Shown in pieces: positions 16,608-24,239 of a stretch of DNA of 64,000 nt (its first letter is position 1; each line of letters begins with the position of its first letter). The DNA is from Streptomyces sp. LaPpAH-108 (GTDB lineage Bacteria; Actinomycetota; Actinomycetes; Streptomycetales; Streptomycetaceae). The notes beneath the pieces were generated by a model. It was given only the letters and a program-made list of their open reading frames with translations, was not told the origin of the DNA and did not search any database. Location of the stretch: assembly GCF_000373625.1 (NCBI RefSeq), contig NZ_KB891994.1, forward strand, positions 620,001 to 684,000, read 5' to 3'. The position numbers and the translations under genes were made by a program.

Positions 16608-17294
16608 ATGCTCATCCCCGACGACCGGCCGGACGACGGCGAGCCGCGCGCCGCCGTGTTCGACGTGGACGGAACCCTCGTCGACACCAACGCCCTGCAC
16701 GTGGTGACCTGGTGGGAGGCGTTCCGCCAGGCCGGGCACGAGGTGCCGACGCACGAGATCCACCGCTCGGTCGGGCTGCGGTCCGCCGACCTCGTCGCCC
16801 GGCTGCTCGGCGAGGAGACGGCCCGCGAGGAGGCGGACGCGCTCAGCGCGGCCCACAAGGCGCTGTACGGCCAGTACTTCGGGCGGCTCGCGCCCCTGCC
16901 GGGGGCCGGGGAACTGCTGCGACGGCTGGCCGGGGACGGCTGGCGGGTGGTGCTCGCCACCTCGGCGGGCGGCCAGGAGCTGTCCGCGCTGCGGCGCGCA
17001 CTCGACGCGGACGAGGCGATCAAGGCCACCGCGAGCGCCGACGACGTGTCCGAGGGCAAACCGGCCGCCGAACCGGTGGAGCAGGCGCTGGAGCTGGCCG
17101 GGGTGTCCGCGGAGAACGCCGTGTTCGTCGGGGACACCGTGTGGGACATGCGGGCGGGCAGCGGGGCGGGGGTGCGGTGCGTGGCGCTGCTGTGCGGGGG
17201 CATCCCGCGCGAGGACCTGGAGGAGGCGGGCGCGGACGCGGTGTACGCCGATCCGGCCGCGCTGCTGGCGTCGCTGCACGCGGGCGCGCGGTGA
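16608..17294 (+). CDS. HAD-family hydrolase
   Basis: Haloacid-dehalogenase superfamily phosphatase, 228 residues, with a helical cap as in phosphoglycolate/beta-phosphoglucomutase relatives. Motif I is FDVDGTLVD with nucleophile Asp19 and Asp21. Motif II is in VVLATSAG, motif III is the Lys in SEGKPAAE, and motif IV is FVGDTVWD. The ATG at 16608 fits the GAGG site better than a GTG at 16599. It stands 160 nt upstream of the methyltransferase-CDGSH-diiron cluster on the same strand and may be part of it. Confidence 0.85.
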   Translation: MLIPDDRPDDGEPRAAVFDVDGTLVDTNALHVVTWWEAFRQAGHEVPTHEIHRSVGLRSADLVARLLGEETAREEADALSAAHKALYGQYFGRLAPLPGAGELLRRLAGDGWRVVLATSAGGQELSALRRALDADEAIKATASADDVSEGKPAAEPVEQALELAGVSAENAVFVGDTVWDMRAGSGAGVRCVALLCGGIPREDLEEAGADAVYADPAALLASLHAGAR

Positions 17295-17453
17295 GGCGGC
17301 CCGCGAGGTGAGGGGAACGGGCGGAGTGATGTCCGAGGTCAGGGGTACCCGCACGAGGTGAAATGCCGGAATTACCCGACCTGGTGCCACCAGACCGGCG
17401 ACACCGGCCCCTGTGACCGCTCCCCCGGAGGCCCCCGTGCGCGAGGTGACCCC

Positions 17454-18134
17454 ATGACCGCCCAGACCCTGACCGCCCCCGCGCGGCTGCGCTGCTGGGT
17501 TCCCCGGGGTGTCTACTCCCCCCAGGCCGACACCGGCCTCCTGCGCCGGGCCATGTGCCGCGAACGCATCGCCCCCGGCCGTACGGAGATCCTGGACCTC
17601 GGCACCGGCAGCGGGCTGCTCGCCGTGGAGGCGGCCCGGCGGGGCGGCCGGGTGACCGCGGTGGACATCTCCTGGCGGGCGGTGCTGACGACCTGGTGGA
17701 ACGCGCGCCTGAACGGCCAGAGCGTCCGGGTCCGCCACGGTGACCTGGCGTCGGCGGTGCCGGGCCGCCGGTTCGACCTGGTGGTGACGAACCCGCCGTA
17801 CGTCCCCGCGCCCGTCACCGCTCCCCCGCGCGGCCCCGCCCGCGCCTGGGACGCCGGGACGGACGGCCGGATGGTGATCGACCGCATCTGCGAGGCCGCG
17901 CCGACGGTCCTGCGGCCCGCGGGCACGCTGCTGCTGGTGCACTCGCATCTGTGCGGGGTGGACGACACCCTGACCCGTCTCGCGGCGGCGGGGCTGTACG
18001 GCGAGGTCGTGGACCGCGCCCGACTGCCCTACGGCCATGTCCTGCGCTCGCGGCTCGCCTGGCTGCGCGAGCGCGGTCTGACGGCGCGGGGGACGACCGA
18101 GGAGCTGGTGGTGATCCGTGCCGAACACGCCTGA
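17454..18134 (+). CDS. HemK/PrmC-like class I methyltransferase
   Basis: An AdoMet-dependent methyltransferase of 226 residues. Motif I is LDLGTGSGLLAVEA at about 48-60, the acidic ribose-binding residue is in AVDIS near 71, and the catalytic NPPY motif is at 113-116. NPPY is shared by protein-glutamine and DNA-adenine N-methyltransferases. It lacks the N-terminal helical domain of PrmC, so it is not the release-factor enzyme itself and resembles the short HemK2-like branch. The ATG follows GCGAGGTGACCCC. It overlaps the CDGSH gene by 17 nt, so they are translationally coupled. Confidence 0.85.
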   Translation: MTAQTLTAPARLRCWVPRGVYSPQADTGLLRRAMCRERIAPGRTEILDLGTGSGLLAVEAARRGGRVTAVDISWRAVLTTWWNARLNGQSVRVRHGDLASAVPGRRFDLVVTNPPYVPAPVTAPPRGPARAWDAGTDGRMVIDRICEAAPTVLRPAGTLLLVHSHLCGVDDTLTRLAAAGLYGEVVDRARLPYGHVLRSRLAWLRERGLTARGTTEELVVIRAEHA

Positions 18135-18342
18135 GCGCCCCCGTCGCGTCCGGGTCCGCGTCCAGCGCGAAGGACCGCTGCTGATCGAGGGGCCGGTCGA
18201 GGTGGTGGACGAGAGCGGCCGGGTGTCGGTGTCCGACCGCTTCCTGGTGGCGGTGTGCACCTGCCGCCGCAGCCGGATGTACCCCTGGTGCGACACCAGC
18301 CACCGCCGCCACGCCAAGCGGCGCGGAGAGGGCACGCCATGA
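18118..18342 (+). CDS. CDGSH iron-sulfur domain protein
   Basis: A 74-residue protein with a CDGSH-type [2Fe-2S] site: Cys47, Cys49, Cys58 and His62 in CTCRRSRMYPWCDTSH. The usual Gly after CD is Thr here. CDGSH proteins pass electrons or clusters, and the single His ligand makes the cluster redox- and pH-sensitive. The GTG at 18118 lies within the end of the methyltransferase gene, and the stop overlaps the next ATG (ATGA), so all three genes are coupled. Confidence 0.88.
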   Translation: MPNTPERPRRVRVRVQREGPLLIEGPVEVVDESGRVSVSDRFLVAVCTCRRSRMYPWCDTSHRRHAKRRGEGTP

Positions 18343-19352
18343 CGACGACCCGGCTGCGCCCGCCCCCGCTCCCCACCGCCCGCGGCCCCCTCTCGGCGGC
18401 CGTGCTCACCGCTCTGCGCGACGGCACGGGACCGGATGTGCCCACCCCGCTTCCCGCCCCCTACGGCGACGACCTCCAGCTGGCCCTCTACACGCTCTAC
18501 GAACTCCACTACCAGGGCTTCGCCGACGTACCCGAGCACCTGGAGTGGGACGCCGGTCTGCTCGCCCTGCGCGCCCGCCTGGAGGCCCGCTTCCTGGACG
18601 CCCTGCGCGCGGACGTGCCCGCGCACCCCGACGACACCCCGGAAGCCGCGCTGGACGAACTCCAGGTGGAGCCCACCGGCGAGGGCGGTGTCTCGCACTT
18701 CCTGCGCGATCACGGCACGCTCGGGCACGCGCGCGAGTACGCGGCGATGCGCTCGCTCTACCACCTCAAGGAGGCCGACCCGCACGCCTGGGTCATCCCC
18801 CGGCTGCGCGGGCGGGCCAAGGCGGCCATGGTCGCGGTGGAGTACGACGAGTTCGGCGCGGGCCGCGCGGACGAGATCCACGCCCAGCTCTTCGCCGACC
18901 TGATGGCGGACCTCGGCCTGGACACCGCGTACGGGGCGTACCTCGACGCGGCGCCCGCCGAAGCCCTCGCCACCGTGAACCTGATGTCGCTGTTCGGGCT
19001 GCACCGCGCGCTGCGCGGGGCGCTCGTCGGCCACTTCGCCACGGTCGAGGTGACCTCCTCCCCCGCCTCCCGCCGTCTGGCCCAGGCGCTGGAGCGGGTC
19101 GGCGCGGGCCCGGCGGCCGTGCGGTTCTACACCGAGCACGTCGAGGCGGACGCCGTGCACGAGCAGGTCGTACGGCACGACGTGGTCGCGGGCCTCCTGG
19201 AGCACGAGCCGCACCTCGCCGACGACGTGGTGTTCGGCATCCGCGCGACGACGTACCTGGAGGACCGGCTGGCGGAGCGGCTGCTCAGTGCCTGGCGGGC
19301 GGGCGGTACGGCGCTGCGGCCGGGCTACTCGGAGTCGGCGGAGGCCGGCTGA
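18339..19352 (+). CDS. Haem-oxygenase-like diiron (iron-containing redox) enzyme
   Basis: A 337-residue all-helical protein of the haem-oxygenase-like diiron oxidase fold (Haem_oxygenas_2/DUF3865-like). Candidate metal ligands by family pattern: Glu145 in YHLKEADPHAW, Glu168 or Glu171 with His181 in VEYDEFGAGRADEIH, and Glu269, Asp271 and His274 in HVEADAVHEQV. Characterised relatives such as UndA and SznF carry out O2-dependent C-C cleavage or N-oxygenation; the substrate here is unknown. It overlaps the CDGSH gene by 4 nt, and that protein is a plausible redox partner. Its 3' end overlaps the convergent nickel transporter gene by 28 nt. Confidence 0.85.
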   Translation: MTTTRLRPPPLPTARGPLSAAVLTALRDGTGPDVPTPLPAPYGDDLQLALYTLYELHYQGFADVPEHLEWDAGLLALRARLEARFLDALRADVPAHPDDTPEAALDELQVEPTGEGGVSHFLRDHGTLGHAREYAAMRSLYHLKEADPHAWVIPRLRGRAKAAMVAVEYDEFGAGRADEIHAQLFADLMADLGLDTAYGAYLDAAPAEALATVNLMSLFGLHRALRGALVGHFATVEVTSSPASRRLAQALERVGAGPAAVRFYTEHVEADAVHEQVVRHDVVAGLLEHEPHLADDVVFGIRATTYLEDRLAERLLSAWRAGGTALRPGYSESAEAG

Positions 19353-20479
19353 GCCAGGCCCGCCGTCCACTTGTCCTCGATGCGGGCGACCTTCCAGATG
19401 ACCAGGGCGAGGATCCAGGTGAGGAAGAACAGGCCGACGATGACGTAGCCGATGATGTTGAGGTCCAGGCCGGAGACCCAGTCCCAGAAGGCGCCGTGGA
19501 GGTGGGCCTTCTCGGCGATCAGGCCGAGGAGTTCGACGGTGCCGATGAGGAGGGCGACGGCGACGGACAGGCCGGTGATCGTGAGGTTGTAGTAGACCTT
19601 GCGGACCGGCTTGGAGAAGGCCCAGCCGTAGGCGAAGTTCATGAACGAGCCGTCGATGGTGTCGAGCAGGCACATGCCCGCCGCGAACAGCACCGGCAGG
19701 CACAGGATCGCGTACCAGGGCAGCCCGGAGGCGGCGCCGGACCCGGCGAGGACGAGCAGGGCGATCTCGGTCGCGGTGTCGAAGCCGAGGCCGAAGAGCA
19801 GGCCGAGCGGGTACATCTGCCAGGGCTTGGTGATCGACTTCATCAGGCGGCCGAGGAGGCGGTTCATGAAGCCGCGGTTGTTGAGCTGCTCCTCCAGCGC
19901 GGCCTCGTCGAAGTGGCCGCCGCGCATCTCCCGGAAGACCTTCCAGATCCCGGCCAGGATCAGCAGGTTGATGATCGCGATGACGTAGAGGAAGACGCCG
20001 GAGACGGTGGTGCCGATCCAGCCGGTGACGCTGTGCAGCGTGGAGTCGTCGTGCTCGACCGGTCCCGCCAGCGCCTTCACGCCGAGCGAGAGCAGGAAGG
20101 CCAGCGCGAACACGATGCTGGAGTGGCCGAGCGAGAACCAGAACCCGACGGACAGCGGGCGGCGGCCCTCGTTCATCAGCTTGCGGGTGGTGTTGTCGAT
20201 GGCCGCGATGTGGTCGGCGTCGAAGGCGTGCCGCATCCCCAGGGTGTACGCGGTGATGCCGATGCCGACCCCGAAGGTCTTCGTCCCCAGGCTGTAGTGC
20301 TCCGGCGCCACGATCGCCACGAGTGTGAACCACCCGATCACATGCAGCGCCACGATGAACGCCGCCATCCCGCCGAGCCGCGCCCACTCCTTACGGCTCA
20401 TCGAGGCGCGGACGCGGTGCCAGGATATGGCGCGTCCGGTGTCGGGGCGGGTGAGCAGGGGATCGGGAGGGACGGTCAT
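19325..20479 (-). CDS. NiCoT-family nickel/cobalt permease (HoxN/NixA type)
   Basis: High-affinity nickel or cobalt permease, 384 residues with about eight membrane segments. The signature HX4DH is RHAFDADH at 83-90, followed by AAIDNTTRK; FSLGHSSIV and LGFDTATEI are the second and third family motifs. The ATG at 20479 is preferred, because the longer frame to 20548 would run through the Nur-like operator. That box points to nickel as the cargo. It overlaps the diiron gene at the 3' end. Confidence 0.92.
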   Translation of the reverse strand: MTVPPDPLLTRPDTGRAISWHRVRASMSRKEWARLGGMAAFIVALHVIGWFTLVAIVAPEHYSLGTKTFGVGIGITAYTLGMRHAFDADHIAAIDNTTRKLMNEGRRPLSVGFWFSLGHSSIVFALAFLLSLGVKALAGPVEHDDSTLHSVTGWIGTTVSGVFLYVIAIINLLILAGIWKVFREMRGGHFDEAALEEQLNNRGFMNRLLGRLMKSITKPWQMYPLGLLFGLGFDTATEIALLVLAGSGAASGLPWYAILCLPVLFAAGMCLLDTIDGSFMNFAYGWAFSKPVRKVYYNLTITGLSVAVALLIGTVELLGLIAEKAHLHGAFWDWVSGLDLNIIGYVIVGLFFLTWILALVIWKVARIEDKWTAGLAQPASADSE

Positions 20480-20540
20480 GGGGGCGGGGGCCTCGCTTTC
20501 ACAGCTTTCGGGCGCGTGAGGTGCGTCAGCCTCCAGGTTT

Positions 20541-20557
20541 CTGCACATTCATTGCAA
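20541..20557 (-). promoter_or_regulatory. Nur-like box upstream of the nickel permease
   Basis: On the complement the sequence reads TTGCAATGAATGTGCAG, which fits the S. coelicolor Nur pattern tGCaa-N5-ttGCA with one weak half-site. It is 61 bp upstream of the permease start. Nur is the nickel-sensing Fur-family repressor, so repression by nickel is predicted. Confidence 0.6.
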
Positions 20558-20636
20558 CTACAAGCTGAGAGCGGAAAGCTCGCGTCAGTTTTGGTTCAAC
20601 GCCGGGGAAAGGAAGCCCGCCGTCACCGGCAGGGGC

Positions 20637-21476
20637 TCACGACGCCGTGTCACCCGTGTCGGGCCGCTCGACGTACTCCATGACGAAGGGCTCGCGGTCT
20701 TCGACGACTTCCACCGTCACGACCCGGTGGGCCGGCTTCGTCAGCTCCAGACTGGACAAGTGCCTCTTCAGCTTCCTGGCCATGGGGCGGTAGGTCGCGA
20801 AAGTGAGCCCGCCGGAGACGACGGCGCCGACGACAGGGATCGCCTTCGAGACGCTTCTCGCGAAGGTCTGCTTGGTCAGCTGGACACCGAGGTAACTCGC
20901 GACCTTTTTCACCACCGGGTATATGACGCCCTTGGTGAGCGCCTTCTGGGGCAGCTTTCGGGCGACCTCCTTCGACATCATCCCCGCGACCTTGCCCACG
21001 GCCGTGTTCGCCGACTGGGTGCCGAACATCACGCCCAGGAAGAGCGTGAGCACCCCCATGGTCGCGTCGTCGAGGTCATCGCTGTCGCCGGACAGCAGGT
21101 CCGGCCAGCTGTAGAGGTAGGCGAGCTTCTGCGAGATGCGCAGCATGTGACCGAAGTACTGCGCCATGTCGGTGGGCACGGTGGCGGGGAGGAAGATCAG
21201 CCCGGGCAGTCCGGCAGCCGCGGAGAGCGCGCTGACCTTCGCGGTCTCGTACCTGATGGAGTCATCGGCCGCTTTCTCCAGGACGTCGAGAGGGATACCC
21301 GCCGCCGCGGGTGTCCCCGCGATCGCTGCGCGGATCTCGTCCTCGGAGCAGTAGCGGGACAGCGCCTTGCGCAGGTACGCGTCCCTGTTGATGCGCACGC
21401 CCGGCAGCCTCGCCGCGCCCAGCAGCACGGCCGCGAAGCTCGACTCCGGGTCCTCTACCTCTTTGCCTGTGGCCAT
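20637..21476 (-). CDS. EcsC-like hypothetical protein
   Basis: A 279-residue protein with hydrophobic but not classical membrane segments: PGLIFLPATVPTDMAQYFGH near 92-112, a Gly-rich VGAVVSGGLTFATYRP near 222-238, and a charged C-terminus. The pattern suits the EcsC-like family, but this is recognition from memory only. It has more A/T in the third codon position than its neighbours, which may hint at acquisition. It is 92 nt downstream of tdk and could be a separate unit. Confidence 0.65.
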   Translation of the reverse strand: MATGKEVEDPESSFAAVLLGAARLPGVRINRDAYLRKALSRYCSEDEIRAAIAGTPAAAGIPLDVLEKAADDSIRYETAKVSALSAAAGLPGLIFLPATVPTDMAQYFGHMLRISQKLAYLYSWPDLLSGDSDDLDDATMGVLTLFLGVMFGTQSANTAVGKVAGMMSKEVARKLPQKALTKGVIYPVVKKVASYLGVQLTKQTFARSVSKAIPVVGAVVSGGLTFATYRPMARKLKRHLSSLELTKPAHRVVTVEVVEDREPFVMEYVERPDTGDTAS

Positions 21477-21568
21477 GGCAGGAACCTACCTGTCCGGGAG
21501 CAACTACCTCCCCGTATCAGCGTTTTGATACGTGTACGGCGTACTCGGTCGGCAGGCGCGCCCGGCCT

Positions 21569-22219
21569 TCAGCCCGACGTGACCGGCAGGACGTCCGGGG
21601 ACAGCGCCGCCGCCTGAGCCGAGGCCGCCGTCATGCGCCGCAGATGGTGGCGGCGGCAAAGGACCTCGTAGCCGATTTCCTGTTCGGGGCGGTTCACGTC
21701 GCCGATGACGACCTGGGCGCCCTCGACGACCATCTCGCCGCCGACGGAGCGAGCGTTGTGGGTGGCGCGGGCGCCGCACCAGCACAGGGCCTCCACCTGG
21801 AGCGCTTCTATGCGGTCGGCGAGTTCGATCAGCCGCTGGGAGCCGGGGAAGAGGCGGGTGCGGAAGTCGGTGGTGATGCCGAAGGCGAAGACGTCGAGGC
21901 CGAGGTCGTCCACGATGCGGGCGAGCTGGTCGACCTGCTCGGGGGTGAGGAACTGGGCCTCGTCGGCGATCACGTAGTCGACCTTGCCGCCCTTGGAGAG
22001 GCGGTGGACGAGGTAGCCGTAGAGGTCCATGCCGTCGGCCGCCTCCACCGCGTCGGTGACCAGGCCGAGGCGGGAGGACAGCTTGCCCTCGCCCGCGCGG
22101 TCGTCGCGGGTGAAGATCAGGCCGACGAGGCCGCGCGCGGAGCGGTTGTGCTCGATCTGGAGAGCCAGCGTCGACTTCCCGCAGTCCATCGTTCCGGAGA
22201 AGAACACCAGCTCGGGCAT
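21569..22219 (-). CDS. tdk: Thymidine kinase
   Basis: Type II thymidine kinase, 216 residues, which phosphorylates thymidine to dTMP for salvage. The P-loop is GTMDCGKS at 9-16, the catalytic Glu87 is in ADEAQF, and the lasso/zinc region has CWCG near 145-148 and CRRHH near the C-terminus, the four-ligand zinc site. It is third in a DUF5998-phosphodiesterase-tdk run, 40 nt after the previous stop. Confidence 0.94.
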   Translation of the reverse strand: MPELVFFSGTMDCGKSTLALQIEHNRSARGLVGLIFTRDDRAGEGKLSSRLGLVTDAVEAADGMDLYGYLVHRLSKGGKVDYVIADEAQFLTPEQVDQLARIVDDLGLDVFAFGITTDFRTRLFPGSQRLIELADRIEALQVEALCWCGARATHNARSVGGEMVVEGAQVVIGDVNRPEQEIGYEVLCRRHHLRRMTAASAQAAALSPDVLPVTSG

Positions 22220-22259
22220 GAGAAGTTGAGCACCTTTCGGGGAGTGGGGGGAGGACAGG

Positions 22260-23450
22260 TCAGGAGCGTACTTCGAGCAGCGGGACCAGCTGCTCGGCGG
22301 GGGTCATCGAGCCGTGGTTGCCCACCATGAGCGATTCCTTCGGCTCCCGCTCGGACGCGGTGATCAGCACGTCGTCGTACGCGGCGGCGACCACGTCCCC
22401 GATGCGCAAGTACACGCGGTCGTCCACATGGGGGCCGAACCAGCCCGCCGTGATCGCCTCGTCGCGCGAGGCGATCCAGAAGCGGTCGCCCAGCACCTCG
22501 CGCCAGCAGGTGAGGACGTCGGACTCGGCGCCCGGGACCGCGTACACATGGCGGGCCCGGCCCTCGCCGCCGAGCAGGGAGACGCCCGCGCGCAGCTCCC
22601 AGTCCTCGTCGAAGTCGATGCGGTGCTCGTCACCGAAGGGGATGTCGATCATGCCGTGGTCGGCGGTGACGTAGAGCGCGCTGCGTGGGGGCAGCTGCTC
22701 GGCCAGGCGCTGGGCGAGGCGGTCGACGGTCATGAGCTGGCCGCGCCAGGTGTCGGAGCCGACGCCGTAGCGGTGGCCCGCGCCGTCCAGCTCGGCGTAG
22801 TAGGTGTAGACCAGCGAGCGGTCGCCCGCCGCCAGCTGCTCGGCGGCGGCGTCCATGCGCTCCTCGCCGGTGAGGCGGCCGATGAAGGTGCCGCCGCTGA
22901 GCGCGACCTGGGTGAGCGGGGTGTCGCGGAAGGTGGGCGAGGAGACCTGCGCGGCGTGCACACCCGCGCGCTCGGCCAGCTCGAAGACGGTCGGGTACGG
23001 CTGCCAGACGTGCGGCGGGGTCCAGGGGCGCCAGCGGAGCTGGTTCATCAGCTCGTCGGTCTCGGGGTTGCGGACCGTGTAGCCGGGCAGGCCGTGGGCG
23101 CCGGGGGGCAGGCCGGTGCCGACCGAGCCGAGGGAGGTCGCGGTGGTCGCCGGGTAACCGGCGGTCAGCGGGCGGCCGGTGCCGCCGCGCGAGGTGCCGA
23201 GCAGGGAGTTGAGGAACGGCGCCTCGTCGGGGTGGGCCCGCAGCTGCTCCCAGCCGAGGCCGTCGACGAGGAAGACGCAGACGCGGTCGGCGGGGGTGAG
23301 TTCGGCGATGGTGGCGGTGGTGCCGGGTACGCCGAGGCCCGCCGCGAGGGTGGGCAGGAGGTCGGCGAGCGAACCGCTGCCGTACTCCGGCAGCGGCGCG
23401 GTGTCCAGGGCGAGGGGTTCGTAGGCGTCCCAGGCGGCGGGCTGCGACAT
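22260..23450 (-). CDS. Alkaline phosphatase superfamily / nucleotide pyrophosphatase-type protein
   Basis: A 396-residue metal-dependent phosphodiesterase or phosphatase (PF01663 type). Metal and nucleophile motifs: VFLVDGLGWEQL near 54 (first Asp), GYPATTATSLGSVGTG near 100 with the Thr nucleophile, YYAELDGAGHRYG near 218, and YVTADHGMIDIP near 262. No signal peptide is seen, so it is probably cytoplasmic. The substrate is unknown. Its ATG overlaps the DUF5998 stop by 1 nt (TGATG), and the genes are coupled. Confidence 0.85.
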   Translation of the reverse strand: MSQPAAWDAYEPLALDTAPLPEYGSGSLADLLPTLAAGLGVPGTTATIAELTPADRVCVFLVDGLGWEQLRAHPDEAPFLNSLLGTSRGGTGRPLTAGYPATTATSLGSVGTGLPPGAHGLPGYTVRNPETDELMNQLRWRPWTPPHVWQPYPTVFELAERAGVHAAQVSSPTFRDTPLTQVALSGGTFIGRLTGEERMDAAAEQLAAGDRSLVYTYYAELDGAGHRYGVGSDTWRGQLMTVDRLAQRLAEQLPPRSALYVTADHGMIDIPFGDEHRIDFDEDWELRAGVSLLGGEGRARHVYAVPGAESDVLTCWREVLGDRFWIASRDEAITAGWFGPHVDDRVYLRIGDVVAAAYDDVLITASEREPKESLMVGNHGSMTPAEQLVPLLEVRS

Positions 23451-24043
23451 CAGCGCGCGGAGCCCGCGGTCGCCGTCGCCTCGGAGACGGCCTGGGCGAA
23501 GGCAAGCGCCTCGCGCACCGTCTCCGGGCCGTCCCCGGCCTCGCTGACCCGCAGGCTGAGGTCGTCGGCGGTGGAGCTGCCGGTGTAGCCGTGGTCGGCG
23601 TCGCAGTTGGGGTCGCCGCAGGCGGCGGGCTCCAGGTCCAGCCGGGCGACCGCGCCCCAGCCGACGGTCAGCACGACCTCGCGGGGCAGGGTACCCGGGG
23701 TGTACTTCTCCGGGTTCGCCACGACCCGGCTGACCACCACGGACGAGATCCGGCCGATCTTCACCGACTCCGTGGAGGTGGTGGCGTACGGCGTCGGGGA
23801 GGTGCTGTCGGCGGCCTGCTCGTCGGTGTGGCTGACGAGGAAACGAGTGTCGGTCAGAACCAGCACGGTGACATGACGCCGGACCTCGTTCTGGTCGAAC
23901 GTGGTCTCCTGATGCACCAGGTACGACCGCACAGGCTCGCCACCCACGGCGGCCTCCACCGCCTCGGCCACGAGGGCCGGGTAGTAGCCGCTGCGCTCGA
24001 TCGCCGCGCGAAGCCCCTGGGTCGTCGTACTGGTCTTGGCCAT
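23450..24043 (-). CDS. DUF5998 family protein
   Basis: A 197-residue actinobacterial protein of unknown function (DUF5998). It contains a central beta-rich region, VLVLTDTRFLVSHTDE, and a small cysteine site, ACGDPNCDADHGYTG, that may bind metal. I start it at the ATG at 24043 rather than the upstream ATG at 24052, because a TAGGAT -10 element lies 7 nt before 24043 and would overlap the other start. The message is predicted to be leaderless. It heads the operon with the phosphodiesterase and probably tdk. Confidence 0.83.
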   Translation of the reverse strand: MAKTSTTTQGLRAAIERSGYYPALVAEAVEAAVGGEPVRSYLVHQETTFDQNEVRRHVTVLVLTDTRFLVSHTDEQAADSTSPTPYATTSTESVKIGRISSVVVSRVVANPEKYTPGTLPREVVLTVGWGAVARLDLEPAACGDPNCDADHGYTGSSTADDLSLRVSEAGDGPETVREALAFAQAVSEATATAGSAR

Positions 24044-24050
24044 GGCGTCC

Positions 24051-24056
24051 ATCCTA
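24051..24056 (-). promoter_or_regulatory. -10 element TAGGAT of a leaderless promoter
   Basis: On the complement TAGGAT is followed by exactly 7 nt and then the ATG at 24043, so transcription should begin at the start codon. The 187 bp from 24053 to 24239 otherwise hold nothing I can name. Confidence 0.6.
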
Positions 24057-24239
24057 ATCCGTGGAGGGGGGCGCTCCGGGCCAGTCAGGGGAGGGTCGGG
24101 GCCTGACAGGAGGTGTTCGTGAAGGGCGTGTGCGAGGGGTCACCTCGTGGCCCGCGATCACCGCCCGAGACGGGTTTCAAAAGTGGATCACGACAGAAGG
24201 CGGAGACCGGCCGCACGCTGCACGGACGTACGCGGGTGG

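Noticed and set aside
15684..20387. A single 1567-residue frame on the minus strand
   Set aside because: Only its last 248 codons (15684-16430) form a protein with a ribosome site; the rest is the antisense of the HAD, methyltransferase, CDGSH and diiron genes and of the nickel permease in another frame.
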